A DNA stretch of 30,437 bases from JBEKTY01 sp049515555 (GTDB lineage Bacteria > Planctomycetota > Planctomycetia > Pirellulales > Thermoguttaceae): positions 1 through 30,437 of the forward strand of contig JBEKTY010000119.1 of assembly GCA_049515555.1 (NCBI GenBank), in the 5' to 3' direction. Shown piece after piece: positions 23,704 through 30,437 of the stretch. The position numbers and the translations under genes were made by a program. The first letter of the stretch is position 1, and each line of letters starts with the position of its first letter. The notes under the pieces were generated by a model. That model made no database searches. It was not told the origin of the DNA and saw only the letters and a program-made list of their open reading frames with translations.

Positions 23704-24053
23704 GGTTTGCCGTGGGCCGGTGGCCGCCCTTGCTCCCTTGCCACCTCCATGACGCCCCCCCATTCGTGCACTCCGACCGCCGTTGCCGATTGCCCCCCTA
23801 TGTTGCTTTCCCTGGGTGTAATAATTAAACTAGTTGTCACGGGGGCCGGGTTTGGGCCCCATCACGACCTGAACGCCGGAGGTGCGGAAGTAGCCAACAC
23901 AACACGACAAACAAGCCATACCTTTTCGCCGTCTCGGGAGAACTGCAACACTTTCAAAGCAGATCGGCGTCTGGGCTGGCTCTCTGTATGGGATTCTCAG
24001 CGTTTGACACGGTTCCACGGCGACTTTCGCCGCAGCTTCTGGGAGACAAAACC
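23704..24053 (+). other. Non-coding gap with hairpin and AT-rich patch
   Basis: No convincing gene. An AT-rich patch (about 23816-23832, TAATAATTAAACTA) stands out in this GC-rich region and may hold a promoter for the downstream gene. Just after it GGGGCC and GGCCCC form a 6-bp stem with a 7-base loop. Two similar short motifs (TTTCGCCG followed by GGGAG) occur near 23925-23940 and 24025-24045. Confidence 0.4.
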
Positions 24054-24716
24054 ATGACTCGGCTGGTTGTTCGGTTGGCCACTTTGGCATTATTGATCGC
24101 TCTTGTGCCTCAAAGCTATGCTGACACTCCTTCGATCGTCATCAACGAAATCATGTACGGTCCGCTCACGGGCAGCGCGTATCAGGACCAATACATTGAG
24201 CTGTACAACACTACCGCCAACACGGTGCTTCTGTTCGATCCCGCCAACCCTACATCCACTTGGGAAATGAGCGGCATCTACTTTTGTTTCCCCCAGATGT
24301 CACAAGTGGCCGCACATTCTTACACCCTGCTTGTTGGCACTTCATCTGCAACTTTCCGGGCGGCTTACAACATTCCCACTTCCGTCCCGATTCTTGGACC
24401 TTGGAACACAGGGCTGGTTCCGGAGGATACGGTAACGTTATCGAGGCCCTTACCACCAGACCACGGCTATGTTGGGTATGACATTGTTGATACTGTCACC
24501 TTTAGTGACCAATCACCTTGGCCATCAGCCAACGGCAATGGACTGTCTTTGAGCCGACTTTCTCCGGATCTACCGGCTGATGATCCCGCAAGTTGGGTCG
24601 CAGCGTCGCCGACTCCAGGTTTGATGAATGTTCCTGAGCCCGGTAGCATAAGCTTGGTCGTTGCCGGTGCCTTCGCCCTGCTGGCCCACGCATGGCGGCG
24701 GCGGAAGGCAGCTTAG
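24054..24716 (+). CDS. Secreted lamin-tail-domain protein with PEP-CTERM anchor
   Basis: The 220-aa protein starts with a signal peptide (LVVRLATLALLIALVPQSYA), continues with a lamin-tail (LTD) domain beginning SIVINEIMYGP and QYIELYNTTANTVLL, and ends with VPEPGS, a hydrophobic helix (ISLVVAGAFALLAHAW) and a basic tail RRRKAA, the PEP-CTERM sorting signal. It should be processed by an exosortase and kept at the cell surface or in the matrix. GGGAG lies about eight bases before the ATG at 24054. LTD domains are common in surface proteins and secreted nucleases; no nuclease motif is present here. Confidence 0.9.
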   Translation: MTRLVVRLATLALLIALVPQSYADTPSIVINEIMYGPLTGSAYQDQYIELYNTTANTVLLFDPANPTSTWEMSGIYFCFPQMSQVAAHSYTLLVGTSSATFRAAYNIPTSVPILGPWNTGLVPEDTVTLSRPLPPDHGYVGYDIVDTVTFSDQSPWPSANGNGLSLSRLSPDLPADDPASWVAASPTPGLMNVPEPGSISLVVAGAFALLAHAWRRRKAA

Positions 24717-24750
24717 AACCGAGGGACGCGCCGATTCTACCGCATAAACC

Positions 24751-25200
24751 GTGGAGAAGCGATTGGGCGCGTTGCAGGAGGCCAGTGCCGCGAAATTGGA
24801 CGAAATACGGAAGGAATTCACGGCCAGCGCGCAGAAAGCGCGCGAGGAGGTCAGCAAGACGATAACCGATTTCATCAACTGGCAGCGGGGCCAGTTCGCC
24901 GCCATCGCGGAGCAGTTCAAGAACCTCATCGAGTCCAACGAAAAGCGGTTGGGCGAAGTCCGCACTACCCTGGAAGCCAAGCTCAAGACCATGCAGGAGG
25001 AAAATGCCAAGCAGTTGGAGGAGATGCGGAAGGCCGTGGATGAGAAGCTCCAGGGGACATTGGACAAGCGGCTGGGCGAGTCCTTCAAGCTGGTCAGCGA
25101 GCGGCTGGAAGCCGTTTACCGGGGCCTGGGCGAGATGCAGACTTTGGCAACAGGGGTAGGCGAGCTTCGCCAGCGGGTCGCCCTGGTCGGCGGTCGATGA
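24751..25200 (+). pseudogene. rmuC: Fragment of rmuC (coiled-coil region only)
   Basis: The 149-codon frame contains NEKRLGEVRTTLEAKLKTMQ, NAKQLEEMRKAVDEKLQGTL, DKRLGESFKLVSERLEAVYR and GLGEMQTLATGVGEL, a close match to the middle of RmuC, a DNA recombination-associated protein. The N-terminal membrane anchor and the whole C-terminal nuclease-like domain are absent: homology stops after GVGEL and the frame ends a few codons later in unrelated sequence. There is an in-frame TAA just before the GTG at 24751 and no ribosome site. It is a truncated remnant. Confidence 0.8.
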
Positions 25201-25273
25201 TACCCGCCCGTCAGGCCATCTAGTAGCCCGAAATCACGGCCGTTTCCCAGCCCGCTCCGACGGAGAATCATAA

Positions 25274-25627
25274 ATGGCGAAGAAAACCAGACGAGGCCAG
25301 AAACAGTGCCCGAAATGCCAGGCGTGGGTCAAGGGGACCAGGGCCAAAACCTGCCCCAAGTGCGGTCACCAGTTCAATGGGAAGCAGAAGCCAGCCCCCG
25401 CTCCTGAACCGGCAGCGGTCCCGGCCGAGAAGAAGGCCGGGGACACCATCACCATCAGCCAGGTCAAAGCAGTGGTGCAGACGGCCCAGGCTGTCGGCGG
25501 ATTTGCCCGCCTCAACGAGCTGCTCGGACTGATCCGGGAAGTCGGCGGGATGAAGAAATTCAAGGACCTGCTGGAAGCGATGGCGGTCGGCGAGACGAGT
25601 GCACCGGGCAGGATGACCAAATTGTGA
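25274..25627 (+). CDS. Zinc-ribbon protein, 117 aa
   Basis: The product opens MAKKTRRGQKQCPKC and has a four-cysteine zinc ribbon (CPKC, then CPKCG; residues about 12-35). An Ala/Pro-rich linker (APAPEPAAVPAEKK) and a helical C-terminal segment (ISQVKAVVQTAQAVGGFARL, then LLGLIREVGGMKKF) follow. GGAG lies eight bases before the ATG. Small proteins of this layout are frequent in planctomycetes and uncharacterised; nucleic-acid or protein binding is the likely role. Confidence 0.8.
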   Translation: MAKKTRRGQKQCPKCQAWVKGTRAKTCPKCGHQFNGKQKPAPAPEPAAVPAEKKAGDTITISQVKAVVQTAQAVGGFARLNELLGLIREVGGMKKFKDLLEAMAVGETSAPGRMTKL

Positions 25628-25643
25628 CCGCCCAACCCACTAG

Positions 25644-25672
25644 CTGCCAGCTGCCACCAAATGAGGTAAAAT
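25644..25672 (+). promoter_or_regulatory. Promoter for the STAND gene
   Basis: CTGCCA (25644-25649) and TAAAAT (25667-25672) are exactly 17 bases apart, four and five matches to the consensus. The start would lie near 25679, about 30 bases before the ATG at 25710. Confidence 0.45.
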
Positions 25673-25709
25673 AGCGTCACGCAATCCGGCCATCACGGAT
25701 ACCGACGCG

Positions 25710-28547
25710 ATGCTCAATGAAACAGAGCGACTTGTAGCCTCAACGAAATCCGTGGGGAGCGACGACACGATGTCTTCACCACCGGCAGGAGGCCCAAGCA
25801 CAATCAACGGTGTCCTCTACCAGATGCTCTGGTGTCTGTTCAGGGCTGCACGTCTGCACATATCGAGCCTTTCCCTCGACGTAACCGGCCAAGAGATCAC
25901 CCAGGCGACACTTCGCCTTGAACCGAGTGGCGGAGGAGGAGACCTTCAGGAGATCACCGTAAACCACAAGGTTGTTGCCCAACTGAAGGCCCGCTCCAAT
26001 GGGGGAACTTGGTCGCTACGAGACGTGATTGAGCAGGTGATTCCCGACCTTTATCTTGCTATAGACCCAGGAGTCCCAGAGACCGAATATCAGTTCATCA
26101 CCGAGGGGCGAATGGGCGCATGGCTACAAGTCTATGCCTTCTTCCAGTCACTTTCAACGCGGTCGATACCCCCTGGCGATGCCCTCGCCGCCTTGGACAA
26201 CGCGAAAGCAATTCCATTCCGTGGCGTAAGGCGGCGAGAAGATCCGCCGACCGGGGACGAGGAACCCTTCTGGTCGGACGGTCCATATACTGAACGCACG
26301 CTTTTCGAGCGAGTTGTTGAGGAGGTCCGTAAGCGACCGACGATTGCTCGACGCGAAGAGCCACTTGAGACGACGCAGCGCAATGTCTGGCATCTCCTGG
26401 CCAATTTCACGTTTGTCGGCGGCCAGACGCAAGGCCACCTGCGGCAGCAAGTCGATTCACTTCTGCTCGCACTTGTCAACTTCGATACTGAAGTGAGCGA
26501 AAAGCGGGACGCGATGCTCACCAGGCTTGCACGCCATGCCGCTCAAGGCAGTGCGGACGTGGACAGTACGAAGTTCCTGGCTGAGTATAGGCTGGACGCG
26601 GTTCCGCTGACGAACTGGTTGATGCTCCGTGAACGCGGGCAGAAACACCTTGAAGGCGAGTTACGTCGCCGAGGCTACAAGCCCGACGACGACGTACGCA
26701 AGGATTTTGCAGCAAACGCAATGGCTCAGTGGCCGAGCAGTTCACCTATGCTGGTCCTTTCAGGGGAAAGTGGGCAGGGCAAATCTTGGTTGCTGTTCGC
26801 CCTCGCCAACAGACTGGCAACGGAGAAGGAATTGACTATTCTAGTGGATGCGACCGGCGATGCCCAGCGAGACATTGACCATGTTGCTGGCCTTTTCTGG
26901 CGAGAGATCAAGCGTAATGACACTGGTCCGGGGCTGGATCGGATCGCCGCCCGGCGTCGAGAATTGATTCATGGCCGGGCCGAACGCTGGCTGACGGTCT
27001 TCATTGACGGCGTACAGGACCCCTCCGAGGTAAAGGCACTGGCGATTGCCCCCTGGGAGGATTGGAACGTCCGGTTAGTGGTAACATGCCAATCAGACTT
27101 AGCAAGAATGTTTGAGAGACAGGGGCGGGACCGAGCGGTCGTCTTCGAGGTCGGCGATTTTACCGTCCCCCAACTTCAGCTATACCTGGAGGACCGTTTT
27201 GGAGACGAGTGGTCCAACATTCCCGCCGACCTCCGCGATACGATCCGGCGTCCGCTGCTTGCCCAACTCTACTCTGCGGTTGCGGCCGACCGAAGTTGGC
27301 GGCCTACCAACGAGTACGAGCTTGTTTCAGCGTACTGGAACCGTCTTCGTCAAAACGAGCAAGCTCTGAATCCGCTTGACGTGGTCGGGTTGCAGCGGCT
27401 CGCCAGGGGCCTGTTGGACCGAGCCCCGTACCCTTGGGGACCGGAGCAGCTTGCAAAGGCGGATCTTGAAAACGCGACGGTCGCCCGGCTTGTTCGGCTG
27501 GGTTTCTTACGGCAAACGGAGGCCGGGCAGTTCGAGTTGTGGCACGACCGGATTCTTAACTGGGCAGTTGCACAAGGGTTGGTGGCCGCTCTACGCACGA
27601 ATGAAATGGGGGCCGAAGCGTTTTGCAAGCAACTGCAAAGCCTGTTCACAGGCGATCAGACCTATAGCGGGAGATTCTTGGGATACGTCCCCATGGACGC
27701 TGTATGGGCCATTGCAGACCCCGAAACCGGCCTGCCTTCGCTGATTGACCAAGTGGTTCAGGCATTGGAGGCTGCGGGGTGGCAGCACGCTGAAGTCCTC
27801 TACGATCACCTGCTTCCTACCGTTGGACCACGCATCGTCCCGACCTTGTATCGACGATTTGCCGCTGTAAGCGCCAGCGGGGACGTCGTGCTGGAGAATC
27901 GGATCGTTGGGGCCATCACGACTTTCGCTGAACCATATACTGCCGACCGTACCGCCGATCTTCTCAAGACCGGAGCCCCTTCGGCGAAGCGGGCAGCGCT
28001 AACAATCCTAGCCAAACGGCCAAATCCCAAGCTGTTGGACACGATCTGGCAATTGCGATGTCAGACGCAGGCGAATGCTGCTGGTTTCCTGCGAGAAGGT
28101 GACTGGAAAGAACTACTGAACGAAGAGTGCTATCACGCCCTGAAGGCCGCAGTACGACTTGATCGGCTTTGGCTGGAACGAGCCATCGTTCAGGCTGATC
28201 CGAAGCAGGAGCCAGTACATGATCTTGCATATCTGCTTGCCTCGTTAGATGATGCAGCCGACTTGTGGCGAGCCCATAAGTCGGCCCTCTTCGCCAAAGT
28301 CCAGCCTCCGAACCATCGTTCTCTGGCTCTCAATATCTATGTCTACCGTGATGCGGACGAGGTTGACTGGCTCATCAGGCAAATCGGGCGATCCGAGGAT
28401 CTTATTGGAGCCTGGGCGTTTCGGGCTCTGATCAGAATCAACCCCGACTTAGCTGTGGAGCATCTCGGTGAGTTGCCGGAGCAAGGGCTTTACCTTATGG
28501 CATCAACTTCGCGATCTGGCCGTTCGCGGGCACCTTGCAGGACCTGA
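25710..28547 (+). CDS. STAND NTPase with N-terminal nuclease-like domain (Avs-like), 3' end recombined
   Basis: The 945-codon product begins with a region (about 30-150) carrying GVLYQ (34-38), Asp78 and a Gln-x-Lys at 91-93 (VVAQLKARS). This resembles PD-(D/E)xK-type nucleases of the Cap4/DUF4297-like or Mrr-like groups, though the assignment is tentative. A STAND-type NTPase core follows: Walker A GESGQGKS (352-359), Walker B LTVFIDG (Asp433), VTCQSDL, then RRPLLAQLY and a winged-helix part ending WHDRILNWAVAQGL. The remainder looks like HEAT-type helices. Such nuclease-STAND proteins include the Avs anti-phage sensors. Homologous sequence appears to stop near codon 929, and the last 18 codons come from out-of-frame DUF429 DNA, so the repeat domain is probably truncated. 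The start may instead be the ATG at 25770. Confidence 0.85.
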   Translation: MLNETERLVASTKSVGSDDTMSSPPAGGPSTINGVLYQMLWCLFRAARLHISSLSLDVTGQEITQATLRLEPSGGGGDLQEITVNHKVVAQLKARSNGGTWSLRDVIEQVIPDLYLAIDPGVPETEYQFITEGRMGAWLQVYAFFQSLSTRSIPPGDALAALDNAKAIPFRGVRRREDPPTGDEEPFWSDGPYTERTLFERVVEEVRKRPTIARREEPLETTQRNVWHLLANFTFVGGQTQGHLRQQVDSLLLALVNFDTEVSEKRDAMLTRLARHAAQGSADVDSTKFLAEYRLDAVPLTNWLMLRERGQKHLEGELRRRGYKPDDDVRKDFAANAMAQWPSSSPMLVLSGESGQGKSWLLFALANRLATEKELTILVDATGDAQRDIDHVAGLFWREIKRNDTGPGLDRIAARRRELIHGRAERWLTVFIDGVQDPSEVKALAIAPWEDWNVRLVVTCQSDLARMFERQGRDRAVVFEVGDFTVPQLQLYLEDRFGDEWSNIPADLRDTIRRPLLAQLYSAVAADRSWRPTNEYELVSAYWNRLRQNEQALNPLDVVGLQRLARGLLDRAPYPWGPEQLAKADLENATVARLVRLGFLRQTEAGQFELWHDRILNWAVAQGLVAALRTNEMGAEAFCKQLQSLFTGDQTYSGRFLGYVPMDAVWAIADPETGLPSLIDQVVQALEAAGWQHAEVLYDHLLPTVGPRIVPTLYRRFAAVSASGDVVLENRIVGAITTFAEPYTADRTADLLKTGAPSAKRAALTILAKRPNPKLLDTIWQLRCQTQANAAGFLREGDWKELLNEECYHALKAAVRLDRLWLERAIVQADPKQEPVHDLAYLLASLDDAADLWRAHKSALFAKVQPPNHRSLALNIYVYRDADEVDWLIRQIGRSEDLIGAWAFRALIRINPDLAVEHLGELPEQGLYLMASTSRSGRSRAPCRT

Positions 28548-28912
28548 TCCGCGAGCGGTCGTTCCTCGTGGTCGAGAGCTACCCGGCCGAGGCGTACCGG
28601 CACCTGGGCTTTCCGCGCTCGGGCTGGAGCAAGCGGCAGGCATCAGACCGTCGAGCGCGAGGAATGAAGATCCTGGTCTGGGCGGCACAGCGGCCGGTGG
28701 TCTGCGATGTCGGCCTGGTCGAGCAGATTCAATCGGGGTTCGGCGACGGCCCGGACGGCGAGGACCCGTTCGATGCCGTCGTCGGCCTGTTACTGATGAT
28801 CGACGTGGTTCTGAACTATCGGTCCGAGGGCGTGCCGCAACACGACGTTGTCCGCCGGATCGAGGGTTGGATCTTCGGGCAGCAAATACCCCTAAAACCT
28901 GAGTACCTCTGA
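28493..28912 (+). pseudogene. C-terminal fragment of a DUF429 protein
   Basis: In a frame different from the STAND gene, the DNA from about 28493 encodes PYGINFAIWPFAG, then VESYPAEAYRHLGFPRSGWS and DPFDAVVGLLLMIDVVLNYR, ending GWIFGQ. These are the conserved C-terminal blocks of DUF429 (predicted RNase H-fold). The N-terminal half is absent and the fragment begins inside the STAND frame, so it is the far side of a recombination junction. The fragment ends in TGA at 28912, 19 bases before the next gene. An internal ATG (28535) could start a 125-aa product but without function. Confidence 0.75.
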
Positions 28913-28931
28913 TAGTGAAGGAGCCAATCTC

Positions 28932-30437
28932 GTGGAAGGCCTTAACCTGGCTCTACTAAAAGCGGTCGTGATGACGTCCATCAGCCTCGCATCGTTGGAG
29001 CAACTGCTAGACGAGAACTGCCGAAGACAGTGGTTCGACGTGATGTTCGGTGATCGGGCCACGCTCGGGAGAAATGTTCGCAGACTACTTTCCATATTTC
29101 TGGGAGCATTCAGAACTCTCTACCGCACGCCGCCGGGTAGGCCCATTGGGCAATGGCAATTGAAGGCAGACGTGGCGCTCTGGCACTTTGTCACAATCGC
29201 CTCAGTCTTGGCACTCATTTGTTCGGCGGCCTACGGCATTCTTCATATTGGCGGACAACTCGATAACATACTTGCAATGGTTCTGGCCGGGGCGTTTGTT
29301 AGTACAATCGGAATCCTCGCCTGCCAAGCTGCTGGCGATGGCTTTTGGAAGGGCGGGGGTCTACCGATACTCTTCTTCCTTGTTCTCATCCTAATTCCTG
29401 CGGCGGTCTTTTGGGGACTATGTGATTGCAACTTTCCCGACTCCCTAAAGCAGGGGGCGATCACGCGGCAGGCTGTAGATACTGCATCCACTGACGTGAT
29501 CCTCGTGAAGGTACGGTGGTTGCCGCACCAACCCCTTCCCTTCAGCCTACTCGGCCTGGGTATTCTGTTTGGAAGTGTAGCAGGAGTCTTGACAGGGTTA
29601 TCGCTTGGAAGAGCCAGGGGAGTATTTGTTGGAGTGGGAGCGGGGCTTATTGGCGGCTTCATGGCAGGGATCGTGGGCCACCACGCCTATGTCGGTTGGC
29701 AAAGCAGTAAAGCACATGAGATCTTCCAAACAATGGGAGCGATCAGTCTATTGCTGCCGATCTTCGCGTACTTTATGTCGCAGGTTCTGCGGCAAGAAGA
29801 GGGGCAGCAACAATGGCACAGCCGCGCATTGCGTTTCCTACAATCCTTTCGTGCGATTCGTATTCTGGGAACCTCTCTGGTAGTAATTGTTTTGCTCAGC
29901 GTGTTCTTTGCTTGGAGCAGATTAGTAACCCTCCATGAAGTTGTTCAGGCCGTGTTGGGTCCCCAGTGGGTCGATTTGGCGCTCAACATACTGGCCGATG
30001 CGTTTAGCATGATCGAGACGTACTATATTCTGGTGTTGGCGGCAGTAGCACTCGCGTATTTTCGCGGGGTAAAGCTGCTCCTAGTGCTAGTGGGGATTGT
30101 CCTACTCGATCTCGCTGCGTCAAGTATCACATTCTTAGCAATTCCTTTATGCTCTCGATCTTGGGACGTGTTCCCAGCGATCGTATTTCAGCCTCCGCGA
30201 CCCTGGATTGGCATACTGTTCTGGGCATCGCTATCCACGTCCGCAATATTCTACCTATTCCTGCTCTCCTCAATAGCTGTTACAGCGGTGGAGCCGGTCC
30301 GGTTGTTTCTCGCAAAATGCGTTAAACCACACCTCTCCCCTACTCGTCCGGGCCTCGCGGTCGCTGCGATGCTCAGCATTGTAGTGTCAGTAATAATTGG
30401 GGTGAACATGCTTGTCCAGGAACTAATTGCTCTTTGG
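28932..30437 (+). CDS. Polytopic membrane protein, partial at window edge
   Basis: A GTG at 28932 preceded by AAGGAG at eight bases opens a frame with no stop for 502 codons to the window end. An ATG at 28971 is an alternative start. The product has a soluble N-terminus of about 75 residues and then many hydrophobic segments (for example HFVTIASVLALICSAAYG, LPILFFLVLILIPAAVFWG, LLPIFAYFMSQVL, SLVVIVLLSVFFAW). A glycine-rich stretch (GLSLGRARGVFVGVGAGLIG) lies in the middle. I do not recognise a family. Codon use differs from the rest of the window: ATA, CTA, AGA and AGT are frequent and GC is lower, which suggests a different origin. Confidence 0.8.
   Translation, partial: MEGLNLALLKAVVMTSISLASLEQLLDENCRRQWFDVMFGDRATLGRNVRRLLSIFLGAFRTLYRTPPGRPIGQWQLKADVALWHFVTIASVLALICSAAYGILHIGGQLDNILAMVLAGAFVSTIGILACQAAGDGFWKGGGLPILFFLVLILIPAAVFWGLCDCNFPDSLKQGAITRQAVDTASTDVILVKVRWLPHQPLPFSLLGLGILFGSVAGVLTGLSLGRARGVFVGVGAGLIGGFMAGIVGHHAYVGWQSSKAHEIFQTMGAISLLLPIFAYFMSQVLRQEEGQQQWHSRALRFLQSFRAIRILGTSLVVIVLLSVFFAWSRLVTLHEVVQAVLGPQWVDLALNILADAFSMIETYYILVLAAVALAYFRGVKLLLVLVGIVLLDLAASSITFLAIPLCSRSWDVFPAIVFQPPRPWIGILFWASLSTSAIFYLFLLSSIAVTAVEPVRLFLAKCVKPHLSPTRPGLAVAAMLSIVVSVIIGVNMLVQELIALW

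Noticed and set aside
23830..24090. Minus-strand 86-codon frame in the gap before the PEP-CTERM gene
   Set aside because: It overlaps the start of the PEP-CTERM gene, has no SD, and shows no family resemblance.
28468..28902. Third-frame open reading frame across the DUF429 fragment
   Set aside because: The DUF429 conserved blocks lie in another frame; this frame has the Arg/Gly/Pro bias of a shadow.

Overview
The window looks like a planctomycete chromosome segment of high GC content, probably Gemmata- or Pirellula-like. The evidence is the gene repertoire: a Ser/Thr kinase fused to a sulfatase-modifying-factor (FGE) domain and leucine-rich repeats, a TPR-CHAT protein, a compact ECF sigma factor with a coupled anti-sigma-like partner, a PEP-CTERM protein with a lamin-tail domain, and many small proteins of unknown function with good Shine-Dalgarno (SD) sites. 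Taxonomy is inferred, as there is no rRNA in the window.

Region A (about 120-10931, minus strand) is one long, closely packed gene train read right to left. It starts with a Ycf46-type AAA+ ATPase, runs through about ten small or medium proteins of unknown function (one DUF6876), a DUF6094-type N6-adenine methyltransferase-like protein with an NPPY motif, three more small proteins, an SNF2-like helicase with a zinc-binding insert, and ends with a 71-aa protein. Helicase, methyltransferase-like and AAA+ genes in one unit suggest DNA handling, modification or conflict, but no known defence system matches. The Ycf35-like DUF1257 and DUF2997 genes that commonly accompany Ycf46-type ATPases lie at 13006-13562 on the same strand. 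They are separated from the ATPase by an opposite-strand cassette and a decayed DUF123 gene.

Region B (10960-14398) holds that cassette: the DUF123 remnant, then ECF sigma, anti-sigma-like and secreted helical protein with ATGA overlaps. The displaced DUF1257/DUF2997 pair and a secreted SGNH hydrolase follow.

Region C (14399-24716) carries signalling and surface genes: a TPR-CHAT protease-like protein behind a strong hairpin, a secreted SIMPL protein, a minus-strand sigma-like protein with a hairpin leader, the 1102-aa kinase-FGE-LRR protein, an ARPP-1 protein and a PEP-CTERM lamin-tail protein.

Region D (24751-30437) is a mosaic of fragments: an rmuC remnant, a zinc-ribbon protein, a 945-codon STAND NTPase with a probable N-terminal nuclease (Avs-like anti-phage candidate) whose 3' end runs into a DUF429 fragment, and a lower-GC polytopic membrane protein open to the window edge. 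The best candidates for something new are the Region A gene train with its displaced Ycf35/DUF2997 partners and the nuclease-STAND gene with its recombinant 3' junction. Several small genes (24, 39 and 51 aa) are easy to miss.
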